In this document: in pieces, positions 41,214-49,712 of the stretch
How the letters are laid out: each line of letters begins with the position of its first letter
Position numbering within the stretch: the first letter of the stretch is position 1
Assembly (NCBI GenBank): GCA_934525845.1
Contig: CAKSZS010000004.1
Span: forward strand, 1 to 64,000
Source of the DNA: an uncultured Faecalibacterium sp.
GTDB taxonomy: Bacteria > Bacillota > Clostridia > Oscillospirales > Ruminococcaceae
Direction of reading: 5' to 3'
Length of the DNA: 64,000 bases
The notes under the pieces: model-generated
What the model saw: only the letters and a program-made list of their open reading frames with translations
Databases searched by the model: none
Told to the model about the DNA's origin: nothing
Position numbers and translations under genes: made by a program

Positions 41214-41506
41214 ACAAATACTCCTTTTGGTTGGTCTGCTCCGCCCCGGGGGAGCGGGAGGCAGGAAAACTGCGGAAATTCCAGCGGCTTTTCCACAGGC
41301 GATTGGTGAAAAAATCAGGCTTTCCACCCTTTTCACCCTGTTTTCCACGGGATTTTCCCGCAGGAAATCGGCTCTTCTCCGCTTGTTTTTCGAGTTTTTC
41401 GCAAAGCGTGTTGAAAAGTAGGTGGAAAATGTTGAAAACTGCCCATTTTTTCCACAGAAAAACCCTCCCGGTCAGGAACAGACCGAGAGGGCTTGCTCCC
41501 GTGTTC
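41214..41506. other. Intergenic region with clustered TTTTCCAC motifs
   Basis: No gene. TTTTCCACA occurs at 41289-41297 and 41448-41456, TTTTCCAC at 41341-41348, GTGGAAAA at 41422-41429, and TTTCCACC near 41320. These resemble DnaA boxes with one mismatch at the third base. They may be chance in this T-rich stretch. Confidence 0.4.
41459..41494 (-). terminator. Terminator/attenuator after the HMA gene
   Basis: On the minus strand CCCTCTCGGTC pairs with GACCGGGAGGG and is followed by TTTTT. It lies between the HMA gene and the ATPase, so it may be partly read through. Confidence 0.75.
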
Positions 41507-41728
41507 TCAGATGTCGAAGATCTCGCAGTCGTCCTCCACCTTCTTGCAGGCGGACAACACGTTCTCCATGGTGGCATGGGGGTCTGCACCCTCGGCGAAC
41601 TCCACCTTCATCTTCTGGGTCATGAAGCTGACGGTTGCCTTCTCCACACCGGCGACGGTGTTGGCAGCATCCTCCATCTTCTGTGCGCAGTTTGCGCAGT
41701 CCACTTCGATCTTGTAGGTCTTTTTCAT
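41507..41728 (-). CDS. Free HMA-domain metal chaperone (CopZ-like)
   Basis: 73 aa, a single heavy-metal-associated domain with the metal site DCANCAQK (CxxC). Small cytoplasmic metal-binding proteins of this type pass metal to P1B ATPases. The neighbouring ATPase lacks an HMA domain, so this protein probably provides it in trans. A di-acidic C-terminus (DDCEIFDI) is similar to those of Zn/Cd HMA domains. Located 50 nt after the ArsR gene. Confidence 0.88.
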   Translation of the reverse strand: MKKTYKIEVDCANCAQKMEDAANTVAGVEKATVSFMTQKMKVEFAEGADPHATMENVLSACKKVEDDCEIFDI

Positions 41729-41778
41729 AATGAGTACCAGCCTTTCTATGCTATAAATTGTTGAAAAACAAAGGGAAA

Positions 41779-42099
41779 CTATTCTTCGATGTGATCCATC
41801 CCCATGGAGAGGATGCTGCGCACATGGTCATCGTCCAGTGCGTAGTACACCGTTTTGCCTTCCCGGCGGAAACGCACCAGCTTGGAGTCCTTAAGCACCC
41901 GCAGCTGGTGGCTGACCGCCGACTGGCTCAGCTGCACTGCGTCCGCGATGTCCTGCACGCACAGTTCGTTGTCGTGGAGCGCGTACAGGATTTTGATGCG
42001 GGATGAGTCGCCGAACACCCGGAACAGGTCAGCCAGCTCGTACAGCACTTCGTCATCGGGCAGTTCCACCGGCCCGGCGGGCGTGTTCTGCTCTGCCAT
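41779..42099 (-). CDS. ArsR/SmtB-family metal-responsive repressor
   Basis: 106 aa winged-helix repressor. DNA-recognition region: DIADAVQLSQSAVSHQLRVL, followed by the wing FRREGKTVYYALDDDHV. ELCV contains a cysteine next to the DNA-binding domain, and the C-terminal DDDHVRS...MDHIEE has Asp/His residues as in the alpha5 metal site of CzrA/SmtB zinc sensors. ATG 42099 has AAAGGAG upstream. It should repress its own operon until zinc or cadmium binds; the operator overlaps the promoter upstream. Confidence 0.93.
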   Translation of the reverse strand: MAEQNTPAGPVELPDDEVLYELADLFRVFGDSSRIKILYALHDNELCVQDIADAVQLSQSAVSHQLRVLKDSKLVRFRREGKTVYYALDDDHVRSILSMGMDHIEE

Positions 42100-42128
42100 G
42101 GAGCCATCTCCTTTCACAGTGGATTCAT

Positions 42129-42179
42129 ATGAACGTCTGTTCATGTGTTCATGATAACACGCGAAATGTCCCCTGTCAA
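42129..42179 (-). promoter_or_regulatory. Promoter and ArsR-type operator of the metal-efflux operon
   Basis: On the minus strand a consensus promoter: TTGACA (42174-42179), 17 nt, TATCAT (42151-42156). The palindrome ATGAAC-N4-GTTCAT (42129-42144) overlaps the start-site region, with a further TTCATGA half-site beside it. This placement fits steric repression by the ArsR protein encoded just downstream. Confidence 0.85.
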
Positions 42180-42285
42180 GGCTTTTTGCAAAGATTTTTG
42201 CGCCCGGTGCAAAATTGTCAAAACAAACCGTAAAACGCATAAAATTTGCATTTTTGATTTGCAAAAAGGTTGCAGATTGGAAGCG

Positions 42286-42321
42286 CAAAAGCCCGCTGCA
42301 CTTCCGGACGAAATGCAACGG
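42286..42321 (-). terminator. Terminator of the YwaF-like gene
   Basis: On the minus strand GCCCGTTGCA pairs (one mismatch) with TGCAGCGGGC and is followed by TTTT. Confidence 0.6.
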
Positions 42322-42344
42322 GCAGACAGGTCATTGTTCAAAAT

Positions 42345-43106
42345 TCAGCGGCTTTTGGGTCTCTTGTGCCGAAGCTCGGCCGCGCCCCAGGGCAGATACA
42401 TGAGCAGCAGCGCCAGCGCGATGGCGGGCAGGAGCCCGAGGATATAGTACTTCTCCCCCAGCCAGGCCGTGAAGGTGCTGGTGATGACATTGCCGTAGGG
42501 GTTGTTCAGAAAATAGAAGTTCGTCTGCAAAGGCTTGTTCAAAAAATAGATGGGCAGCGCTGTGCCGAACAGAAAGGCCAGAACCTGCGGGATGCGCCGG
42601 GGGCTGGGGCGGTAGCCGCCGGCCGCCAGAAGCACCGGATACAGCACCAGCAGGGCGTGGATGCTCACCGAATGCAGATTGATGAGAGTCCACCAGCTGG
42701 GCACATCCCGCCAGCTGGGGCACAGCAGCGCCAGTGCGGCCCCGGGGATGCATAGGGCATACAGTTCCTCTTTGCACCAGTTCCGGTCGGTGAGGGTGTT
42801 GTACAGGCAGACGAAGACGTTGATGTTGCACAGGTGCAGCGGCAGATAGCTCCAGTTCCACTGCCCGGTGCAGGCCATGCCCAGCAGCAGCGCCGCTTCG
42901 TCCAGCAGCAGCGCAATGGTCACGCCCACCAGGATGCGCCGCCGGGTGCGTGCCCCGCTGCGGCGGTACCACACGGTCATGCCGATAAGAAACAGTGCCG
43001 AAAGCGCCAGCTCCAGCAGGTGCACCGCTCCGAACAGCGGGTAGCACTCGTAGTTCGGGCCGAACTCGGCGGCGGTGAGGTCGTAGGATTTCCAGAAGTT
43101 GTTCAT
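42345..43106 (-). CDS. TIGR02206/YwaF-type integral membrane protein
   Basis: 253 aa with about six or seven membrane helices. Features of the YwaF/TMEM164 group: HLLELALSALF, WNWSYLPLHLCNINVF (conserved HLC motif), HSVSIHALLVLYPVL and YFLNNPYGN. Some relatives are acyltransferase-like, but no function is established in Firmicutes. Single gene, RBS GGAGG on the minus strand. Confidence 0.8.
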   Translation of the reverse strand: MNNFWKSYDLTAAEFGPNYECYPLFGAVHLLELALSALFLIGMTVWYRRSGARTRRRILVGVTIALLLDEAALLLGMACTGQWNWSYLPLHLCNINVFVCLYNTLTDRNWCKEELYALCIPGAALALLCPSWRDVPSWWTLINLHSVSIHALLVLYPVLLAAGGYRPSPRRIPQVLAFLFGTALPIYFLNKPLQTNFYFLNNPYGNVITSTFTAWLGEKYYILGLLPAIALALLLMYLPWGAAELRHKRPKSR

Positions 43107-43269
43107 AAGCGGTCCCCTCCTGTCCTTATCATAGCGCGGCCCGCACCAAAGGGAAAGAGGGATTTTTTACAAAATGCGCCAAAGCAGGTGCGTTTTCGTG
43201 CAAAGTGTGGTATCTTAGAACAGTAAAAAAATAAAAAGCGCCCGAACGGCGCAAGGGAGGAACATAATT

Positions 43270-43659
43270 ATGACATTGGAAACTGGGATCCGCGGCCAGC
43301 AGAGCACGGCCGTTACGGCAGAAAATACGGCAAAGACCATGGGCAGCGGCACGCTGGACGTGTTTGCGACCCCGGCGCTGGTGGCCCTGGCCGAAAAGAC
43401 CTGCTGGATGAGCGTGGCCGATGCCCTGGAAGAGGGCGACGGCACCGTGGGCACGAAGCTGGACCTGGAGCACACCGCCCCCACCCCTGTGGGCATGACT
43501 GTGACCTGCGAGAGCGAACTGGTGGCCGTGGAGGGCCGCAAGCTGACCTTCAAAGTGACCCTGCACGATGAAAAAGGCCCCGTGGGCGGCGGCACCCATG
43601 AGCGCTTTGTCATCCACAACGCCAAGTTTGCCGCCAAGGCGGAAGCCAAGAAAGGCTAA
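43270..43659 (+). CDS. Hotdog-fold thioesterase (FlK-like)
   Basis: 129 aa, hotdog fold. It resembles fluoroacetyl-CoA thioesterase-like proteins of Firmicutes: FATPALVALAEKTCW near the start, the GTVGTKLDLEHTAPTPVGMTVTCE strand-helix segment with the active-site Thr/Glu/His set, and GPVGGGTHERFVIHNAKF. Probably hydrolyses a small acyl-CoA in the cytoplasm; natural substrate unknown. GGGAGGA precedes the ATG. Confidence 0.88.
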   Translation: MTLETGIRGQQSTAVTAENTAKTMGSGTLDVFATPALVALAEKTCWMSVADALEEGDGTVGTKLDLEHTAPTPVGMTVTCESELVAVEGRKLTFKVTLHDEKGPVGGGTHERFVIHNAKFAAKAEAKKG

Positions 43660-43811
43660 TCGCTGTCCGGTTTTGCTTCGTCCAGCTTGATCGGCGGCGG
43701 GTCTGCGTCCAGCAGCTGCTGTTCGGCTCGGGTCTGGGCATCCTGCAGGAGCTGTGCCGCCTGCACGCTGGCACGGAACAGCTCCAGATACATCGCTTTA
43801 TAGTCCGGCAT
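43656..43811 (-). CDS. Small conserved protein (51 aa)
   Basis: 51 aa, MPDYKAMYLELFRASVQAAQ..., a type of short helical protein common in Clostridia and their phages (MxDYKxMYxxLFxA pattern). No function known. ATG 43811 is chosen over longer frames because AAAAGGGG lies ~10 nt upstream. It overlaps the end of the thioesterase gene by 4 nt on the opposite strand. Confidence 0.7.
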   Translation of the reverse strand: MPDYKAMYLELFRASVQAAQLLQDAQTRAEQQLLDADPPPIKLDEAKPDSD

Positions 43812-43881
43812 GGTGCCTGACCCCCTTTTCTGGGAGTAGTCTGCCCGGCCGGACCCTTGGTTATGAAAAAAAGGAAGTTTC

Positions 43882-45543
43882 ATGAAATCAAAAAATCTTT
43901 CCTGGGTGGGTGCCCTGCTGGTATTCGCCCTGCTGCTGTGGTGCACGGCAGCCACTCCCGGCAAAATTGCCGACCCGTCCACCTACACCTGTGCGGTGTA
44001 CAGTACCATCTTTTCCCTGCTGCCGCCGGTCATCGCCATTGTGCTGGCCCTGAACACCAAGGAGGTGTACACCTCCCTGCTGGTGGGCATCGCCTCGGGC
44101 GCACTGCTGTATGCCAACGGAAACCTGGAACTGGCCCTGAATACCCTCTTCTTCCATGAAGACGGCGGCATGATCGCCAAACTGTCCGACAACAGCAATG
44201 TGGGCATCCTGGTGTTCCTGGTCATGCTGGGCATCCTGGTGGCCCTGATGAACAAGGCCGGCGGCTCGGCCGCCTTTGGCCGCTGGGCATCGAAGCACAT
44301 CCACTCCCGGGCGGGCGCACAGTTTGCCACCCTGCTGCTGGGTGTGATGATCTTTGTGGACGACTATTTCAACTGCCTGACCGTGGGTTCGGTCATGCGC
44401 CCGGTCACCGACCGGCAGAAGGTGTCCCGCGCCAAGCTGGCCTACCTCATCGACGCCACGGCGGCCCCCATCTGCATCATTGCGCCGGTGTCCAGCTGGG
44501 CGGCGGCGGTCACCTCCAGCGTGCCGGAAGGTTCCGGCATCAACGGCTTCACCATGTTCCTGCGCACCATCCCCTACAACTACTATGCCCTGCTTACCGT
44601 CGTCATGAGCCTGTTCCTCATCTTCACCGGCACTGACTTCGGCTCCATGAAGCTCCATGAGGACAACGCGAAAAACGGCGACCTGTTCACCACCGAGGAC
44701 CGCCCCTACGGCGACGACGTGGACGACGGCACCGAGACGAAGGGCCATGTTGTGGACCTGATCGCACCGGTGCTGGTGCTGATCGCGGCCTGCATCTTCG
44801 GCATGATCTACACCGGCGGCTTCTTTGACGGGGTGGACTTCGTTACCGCCTTTGCAGACTGCAACGCCTCTGCCGGCCTTGTGATGGGCAGCAGCATTGC
44901 GCTGCTGTTCACCTTCGTGTTCTACCGGGTGCGCAGCGTCATGACCTTCCAGGACTTTGCGGCCTGCATCCCGGAGGGCTTCAAGGCCATGGTCAGCCCC
45001 ATGCTCATCCTCACGCTGGCCTGGACCCTGTCCGGCATGACCGGCCTGCTGGGTGCCAAGTATTATGTGGCCAACCTGCTGGGCGGCTCCGCTGCGGCGC
45101 TGCAGTATCTGCTGCCGGTGATTATCTTCCTGGTGGCGGTGTTCCTGGCCTTTGCCACTGGCACCTCCTGGGGCACCTTCTCCATCCTGATCCCCATCGT
45201 CTGCCATGCCTTCCCGGAGGGCGAAATGCTGGTCATCTCCATCGCGGCCTGCCTGTCCGGCGCGGTCTGCGGCGACCACTGCTCCCCCATCTCGGACACC
45301 ACCATCATGGCGTCGGCCGGCGCCCACTGCAGCCATGTGAACCATGTGTCCACCCAGCTGCCCTATGCCATCACGGCGGCGTCCTGCGCGGCGGTGTGTT
45401 ATGTGATCACCGGCCTGGCACAGGCGGTACTGGGCAGCCGGGCCAGCCTGTTCACCTCGCTGGTGCTGCTGGCCGTGGCCATCGTCGTAGAGCTGGTGGT
45501 GCTGAACGTCATCCGCGTCCGTACCCGGAAAAAAGAAGCCTGA
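43882..45543 (+). CDS. NhaC-family Na+/H+ antiporter
   Basis: 553 aa, about 12 membrane helices. NhaC-family features include MIFVDDYFNCLTVGSVMRPVTD, LIDATAAPICIIAPVSSWAA, FATGTSWGTFSILIPI and SGAVCGDHCSPISDTTI. Members exchange Na+ for H+, or in some cases organic acids or amino acids, across the membrane. GGAAG lies upstream. A MarR-type regulator is encoded 90 nt downstream with its own promoter. Confidence 0.9.
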   Translation: MKSKNLSWVGALLVFALLLWCTAATPGKIADPSTYTCAVYSTIFSLLPPVIAIVLALNTKEVYTSLLVGIASGALLYANGNLELALNTLFFHEDGGMIAKLSDNSNVGILVFLVMLGILVALMNKAGGSAAFGRWASKHIHSRAGAQFATLLLGVMIFVDDYFNCLTVGSVMRPVTDRQKVSRAKLAYLIDATAAPICIIAPVSSWAAAVTSSVPEGSGINGFTMFLRTIPYNYYALLTVVMSLFLIFTGTDFGSMKLHEDNAKNGDLFTTEDRPYGDDVDDGTETKGHVVDLIAPVLVLIAACIFGMIYTGGFFDGVDFVTAFADCNASAGLVMGSSIALLFTFVFYRVRSVMTFQDFAACIPEGFKAMVSPMLILTLAWTLSGMTGLLGAKYYVANLLGGSAAALQYLLPVIIFLVAVFLAFATGTSWGTFSILIPIVCHAFPEGEMLVISIAACLSGAVCGDHCSPISDTTIMASAGAHCSHVNHVSTQLPYAITAASCAAVCYVITGLAQAVLGSRASLFTSLVLLAVAIVVELVVLNVIRVRTRKKEA

Positions 45544-45568
45544 CCCGCCGCCCCGCTGCAAAATCCCC

Positions 45569-45596
45569 TTGCTCTGCGGGAAAAACATGGTATACT
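45569..45596 (+). promoter_or_regulatory. Promoter of the MarR-family gene
   Basis: TTGCTC (45569-45574), 16 nt, TATACT (45591-45596), with the ATG at 45634 and a GGAGG site between. Confidence 0.7.
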
Positions 45597-45633
45597 TGCC
45601 TAAAGAAAATGAGCAATCGGAGGAATCATTCTC

Positions 45634-46101
45634 ATGCTGGAAACTGCGTTTCAGGACGTTTATACCAAATTCAAGCTGCATTTTTACCAGAATGTGTTTC
45701 AGCGCTTTGCCACCCGTGAAGCGACCCTGACCACGGTGGAGTCCTTCTGTATGGAGGGCATCATGGCCATGGGCGAACCCACCATTGCGGAGTTCTCCCG
45801 CATGATGCAGATCTCCACCCCCAATGCGGCCTATAAGATCGGCAGCCTGGTGAAAAAGGGCTATGTGGAAAAGATCCAGTCCACCACCGACCGCCGGGAA
45901 TACCATCTGCGCCCCACCCAGAAGTACATCGACTACTACAACATCAGCTACTCCTACCTGAGCACGGTGGTGGAGCGGGTGCGGGAGCGCTTCCCGGAGG
46001 AAGATGTGGACAAGCTGGAAGAAATGCTCACGGTCATCAGCGATGAGCTGATGCCGGAGCTGGACCTGCTGAAAAAGACCCGGCAGAGGACGGAAGAATA
46101 A
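45634..46101 (+). CDS. MarR-family transcriptional regulator
   Basis: 155 aa winged-helix regulator: PTIAEFSRMMQISTPNAAYKIGSLVKKGYVEK is the helix-turn-helix region, followed by the wing STTDRREYHLRPTQK and dimerisation helices. No obvious palindrome marks its target; the flanking transporters are candidates. Ends at a bidirectional terminator. Confidence 0.9.
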   Translation: MLETAFQDVYTKFKLHFYQNVFQRFATREATLTTVESFCMEGIMAMGEPTIAEFSRMMQISTPNAAYKIGSLVKKGYVEKIQSTTDRREYHLRPTQKYIDYYNISYSYLSTVVERVRERFPEEDVDKLEEMLTVISDELMPELDLLKKTRQRTEE

Positions 46102-46109
46102 AGAAAAAA

Positions 46110-46149
46110 GAAACTGCGCCCGGAAATGGTTTCCGGGCGCAGTTCTTTT
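46110..46149. terminator. Bidirectional terminator between MarR and EamA genes
   Basis: AACTGCGCCCGGAAA pairs with TTTCCGGGCGCAGTT around a 3-nt loop; T-run on the plus side and A-run on the other. Confidence 0.9.
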
Positions 46150-46157
46150 TGCGGGGA

Positions 46158-46571
46158 TCACAGCACCATGAACAGGGTACCGGTCGTGATGAGCGCACAG
46201 CCGATCAAACTCTTGCTGGTGAACGGCTCTTTCAGGATCAGGAACGCCAGCGCCAGCGTGATGACCACACTCAGCTTGTCGATGGGCACCACCTTGGATG
46301 CTGCACCGATCTGCAGGGCGTGGTAGTAGCACAGCCAGCTTGCACCGGTGGCCAGGCCGGACAGGATCAGGAACAGCCAGCTCCGGTGCGAAATATCGCC
46401 GATGCCGGTCTGGGTGCCGGTGAGGAACACCATGCCCCAGCTCATGATGAGAACGACGGCGGTGCGGATGGCGGTGGCCAGGGTGGAGTTGACGCCGTCA
46501 ATGCCGATCTTGGCCAGAATGGAGGTCAGCGCGGCAAACACCGCCGACCCCAGTGCGAAAACGAACCACAT
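46158..46571 (-). CDS. EamA-family (DMT) small transporter
   Basis: 137 aa, single EamA repeat with about four or five helices (MWFVFALGSAVFAALTSILAKIGI...). Such one-repeat members work as dimers and export small metabolites. ATG 46571 has AAAAAAGGAG upstream, which is better than the longer frame. Confidence 0.88.
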   Translation of the reverse strand: MWFVFALGSAVFAALTSILAKIGIDGVNSTLATAIRTAVVLIMSWGMVFLTGTQTGIGDISHRSWLFLILSGLATGASWLCYYHALQIGAASKVVPIDKLSVVITLALAFLILKEPFTSKSLIGCALITTGTLFMVL

Positions 46572-46628
46572 AACGATGTCTCCTTTTTTGACAAGTTTAG
46601 CATCTTTGCGCAGCAGATACAAGTGCCG

Positions 46629-46665
46629 GAAAAAAGCCGCCGTGCCTTTTCGGCACAGCGGCTCC
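46629..46665 (-). terminator. Terminator of the DUF5058 pair
   Basis: On the minus strand AGCCGCTGTGCC pairs with GGCACGGCGGCT around GAAAA and is followed by TTTTTT. Confidence 0.85.
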
Positions 46666-46682
46666 GAAGTTTTACATGGATT

Positions 46683-47435
46683 TTACGGCTGCTCCTTGTC
46701 CACGACCTGGATCTTGCCCTTCTTCCACAGAACGTAGGAGGTCAGGATGCCGATGGGCAGCATCACGATGATGAAGATGCCCACGAGACCGCCCAGCACG
46801 GTGCCGTAGCCGGCCAGACGGGCGGCGAGGGACAGCACGGTCATGAGGACCAGCACCGGCAGCACGCCCTTGATGCCGCCCTTGACCACCTTGCTGCCGC
46901 TGGAAGAGCTGGCGAACAGGCCCAGCGCCATGGAGCCGAACAGGGCCGGCAGCAGGTAGCCGGAAGCCGTCTTCACAGCGGGCAGCTCAAACACCGGGCT
47001 GATGAAGGAAGCGCACACCGCTGCCAGGGTCAGGATGGCCACGGTCATCAGGGACGAGACCGCCACGGCCACCGAGGCGATGGCTTCGCCCTCCGGGGTG
47101 TTGGGCTGCTTTTTGGTCAGGTTCATGGCGTTGGCCGCCACCGGCAGCTTCAGGTTCATGATGTTGCCGGTGATGAAGGCCAGATAGGCCGAGCAGCCCA
47201 GAATGGGGGTGTAGCTCAGCGCCTCCGAGAAGCCCACCGGAATGTAGATGAGCAGGATGGAGAAGGTGCTCACGTTGAACACCTCGCTCAGGGACGGGAT
47301 GCTGTCGTATGCGCCCAGCACGATGAAGGGCAGGGCGATCATGTAGAGCAGAGCGATCAGGGTGCCCACACGGCCCCAGCGGTGCGCCCAGCTCTGGAAG
47401 GGATCCATCTTGGCTTCCGTTTTTGCAGCTTTCAT
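46683..47435 (-). CDS. Polytopic membrane protein, partner of DUF5058 protein
   Basis: 250 aa, about six or seven helices, with a short charged loop (NLTKKQPNTPEGEAIASVAVAVSSLM). No established function. It is encoded 13 nt after a DUF5058 gene; the two usually appear together, so they probably form one transporter. Ends at a terminator. Confidence 0.8.
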   Translation of the reverse strand: MKAAKTEAKMDPFQSWAHRWGRVGTLIALLYMIALPFIVLGAYDSIPSLSEVFNVSTFSILLIYIPVGFSEALSYTPILGCSAYLAFITGNIMNLKLPVAANAMNLTKKQPNTPEGEAIASVAVAVSSLMTVAILTLAAVCASFISPVFELPAVKTASGYLLPALFGSMALGLFASSSSGSKVVKGGIKGVLPVLVLMTVLSLAARLAGYGTVLGGLVGIFIIVMLPIGILTSYVLWKKGKIQVVDKEQP

Positions 47436-47448
47436 TGCAGTGTCCTCC

Positions 47449-48168
47449 TTACCCGAAAATGCGGACCCAGGCCAGCGACGAGATCAGACCGCCCAGCATG
47501 GAGAACGCCATGACAAAGTTGTTCAGCCAGGCCAGGCCGGGCTTTTTGGCCAGCACGCCCACACCGACGGCAATGACCAGGCCGGTGATCATCACCGCCG
47601 CCTGCACATTGTCGGTGAACAGCAGGATGGGGATGTACACCGAGAACATCACCAGCATGAACACGCCGGACAGCACGTTTTTCCAGGTGCTGCCGCCGTT
47701 GTCGGCAGCGGAGCGGTCCACGCTTTTGCACAGCTTTTTGCCGAAGGGCAGCAGGATGAGGAAGCCGCTCAGCATTCCTACGCTCATCAGGATCATCACC
47801 ACGCCGAACTGCCGTCCGGTGGCGCTTTCCAGCATCTCAGCAGAAGAAGCATAGCCCAGCACCTGCGCGATGGAGCTGGAGATCATCGTTTCGTAGGACA
47901 GGGAACCGATGACCGACAGCCGCCACCAGGCCCACACGCTGCCCAGCACCGCGATGAGCACGAACAGGCCCACCACGATGGACAGGCTGGGCACAATGGA
48001 GAACACCAGACTGGATTTGATGACGTTGCTCAGTTCCTTGCGGGTGATGCCCAGCTCCAGGCAGTGGTCGTAGGCCTTTTTCAGGTACACCAGCGAAAAG
48101 GCCGCGATGTACAGCAGACCGCCGATCACCAGCGCCAGCAGCAGCGGGCTGTGGATGATGTCTTGCAT
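47449..48168 (-). CDS. DUF5058-family membrane protein
   Basis: 239 aa from ATG 48168 (MQDIIHSPLLLAL, the usual start in the family); an in-frame ATG at 48201 is possible, and the ribosome site AGGGAGGA is rather far from 48168. About six helices, including SLSIVVGLFVLIAVLGSVWAWWRLSVIG, which is typical. Presumed transporter subunit; substrate unknown. Confidence 0.82.
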   Translation of the reverse strand: MQDIIHSPLLLALVIGGLLYIAAFSLVYLKKAYDHCLELGITRKELSNVIKSSLVFSIVPSLSIVVGLFVLIAVLGSVWAWWRLSVIGSLSYETMISSSIAQVLGYASSAEMLESATGRQFGVVMILMSVGMLSGFLILLPFGKKLCKSVDRSAADNGGSTWKNVLSGVFMLVMFSVYIPILLFTDNVQAAVMITGLVIAVGVGVLAKKPGLAWLNNFVMAFSMLGGLISSLAWVRIFG

Positions 48169-48571
48169 GGTTGCTATGATTTGTTCCTCCCTCAGATACA
48201 CATTGAACGAAAAGAAGGCGTTCCTCCATGATTCCGTTCACGACATACGGACAGGATAGCGGAAATGGTCCGGTTTGTCAAATGAGTATGACTAAAGCAG
48301 GAACCCCTGTGCACGAGCGATTCGGAGCCAGGAGCCAAGCAAAGATCCTTTACCACTTTAGAATATGAAAGCAATCGGGCAAAATGCTTTGGATTCTTTG
48401 AAGATTGCACAAATCCAAAATAAAATTCCTGTCGTTTTGACGAAAACAATGCCCGGGCCGCTCTTGCAAACACGCCGAAACCTGTTATAATAAAACCATT
48501 CTTCCGATAAAACAGATGGGTTTGTTCCGGAAATGTGCCGGAACCCCGACCGTAAACTTGAAGGAAACGCA
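48169..48571. other. Divergent intergenic region
   Basis: Holds the promoters of the DUF5058 unit (minus) and of azlCD (plus). TTGCAA (48464-48469), 16 nt, TATAAT (48486-48491) is a good plus-strand promoter. I see no gene or structured RNA between. Confidence 0.6.
48464..48491 (+). promoter_or_regulatory. Promoter of azlCD
   Basis: TTGCAA, 16-nt spacer, perfect TATAAT, giving an ~75-nt leader before the azlC ATG. Confidence 0.7.
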
Positions 48572-49339
48572 ATGCAGCATACAATCGAACGACCTTTGAC
48601 AAAATCGCAGAGTCCGGTCTGGCAGGCTCTGCGGGCGGCGGCCCCCCAGACCATTCCGGTGCTGGCGGGCTATTTCGTGCTGGGCATGGGCTATGGCATC
48701 TATGCGCAGTCGCTGGGCCTGCCGGTGTGGATGCCCATGCTCATGGGCACCGTGGTGTACGGCGGCTCGCTGGAATTCGTGCTGGCGTCCCTGCTTACCG
48801 GGGCCTTTGCGCCGCTGTCGGCCTTTCTGATGGGCCTGATGATCCAGGCGCGGCATCTGTTCTACGGCCTGGCCATGCTGGAGCGTTACAAGGGCTACGG
48901 TCTGCGCAGCTTTTACATGATCTTCGCCATGAGCGATGAGACCTTCTCCATCACCTGCTCGGCAGAGCCGCCGGAGGGGGTGGACAAAGGGTGGTTCATG
49001 TTCTTCATTACCCTGCTGGATCAGCTGTACTGGGTGCTCAGTGCCGGTCTGGGCGCGGTGCTGGGGTCGGTGCTGCCCTTCAGCACCGAGGGCGTGGACT
49101 TCGTTATGACGGCCATGTTCACAGTCATCTTTATGAACCAGTGGGAAAAGGACAAGCAGCATTACAGCGCCCTCATCGGCCTGGCAGTGCCGCTGGTGTG
49201 CCTGGTGCTGTTCGGGTCCGGCAGTTTCCTGCTGCCGGCTATGGGCTGTATGCTGGTGCTTCTGCTGGCCCTGCGCAGGCCCATTGAAAAGGCCGAGGAC
49301 ACCGCAGCAGACAACCAGAAGGAGGAGAACGGCGTATGA
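48572..49339 (+). CDS. azlC: AzlC-family branched-chain amino acid exporter, large subunit
   Basis: 255 aa from ATG 48572 (AAGGA upstream). Multi-helix AzlC protein: AAPQTIPVLAGYFVLGMGYGI, GTVVYGGSLEFVLASLL and ARHLFYGLAML are family hallmarks. With AzlD it exports branched-chain amino acids or analogues. Its 3' end overlaps azlD by 4 nt (ATGA). Confidence 0.93.
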   Translation: MQHTIERPLTKSQSPVWQALRAAAPQTIPVLAGYFVLGMGYGIYAQSLGLPVWMPMLMGTVVYGGSLEFVLASLLTGAFAPLSAFLMGLMIQARHLFYGLAMLERYKGYGLRSFYMIFAMSDETFSITCSAEPPEGVDKGWFMFFITLLDQLYWVLSAGLGAVLGSVLPFSTEGVDFVMTAMFTVIFMNQWEKDKQHYSALIGLAVPLVCLVLFGSGSFLLPAMGCMLVLLLALRRPIEKAEDTAADNQKEENGV

Positions 49340-49665
49340 CCACCGCACAGATGTTCTTAACCATCGCCATGGGCACGGTGGCGACCATGATCACTCGCTT
49401 CCTGCCCTTTGTGGTGTTCTCTTCCAAGGACCAGCAGCCGCCCGAGGTGGCGCGGTATCTGGGTCGGGTTCTGCCCGCCGCCATTTTCGGAATGCTCATC
49501 GTCTACTGCCTGAAGAGCGTGGACCTGTTCGCGGGCAGCCACGGCATCCCGGAAACCATCGCCCTGCTGGTGACCATCGGCCTGCACAAGTGGAAGCATG
49601 AGACCCTGCTGAGCGTGGCCGGCGGCACGCTGTGCTATGTGCTGCTGGTGCAGCTGGTGTTCTGA
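49336..49665 (+). CDS. azlD: AzlD-family exporter, small subunit
   Basis: 109 aa with about three or four helices (MATMITRFLPFVVF-type start; RYLGRVLPAAIFGMLIVYCL; LLSVAGGTLCYVLLVQL). Obligate partner of AzlC. Coupled to azlC by a 4-nt overlap; a terminator follows. Confidence 0.92.
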   Translation: MTTAQMFLTIAMGTVATMITRFLPFVVFSSKDQQPPEVARYLGRVLPAAIFGMLIVYCLKSVDLFAGSHGIPETIALLVTIGLHKWKHETLLSVAGGTLCYVLLVQLVF

Positions 49666-49675
49666 GCAAATCAAA

Positions 49676-49712
49676 AGGAGAAGCCGCGGCAAAACGGCTT
49701 CTCCTTTTTTCA
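49676..49712 (+). terminator. Terminator after azlCD
   Basis: AAGGAGAAGCCG pairs with CGGCTTCTCCTT and is followed by TTTT. Confidence 0.88.
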
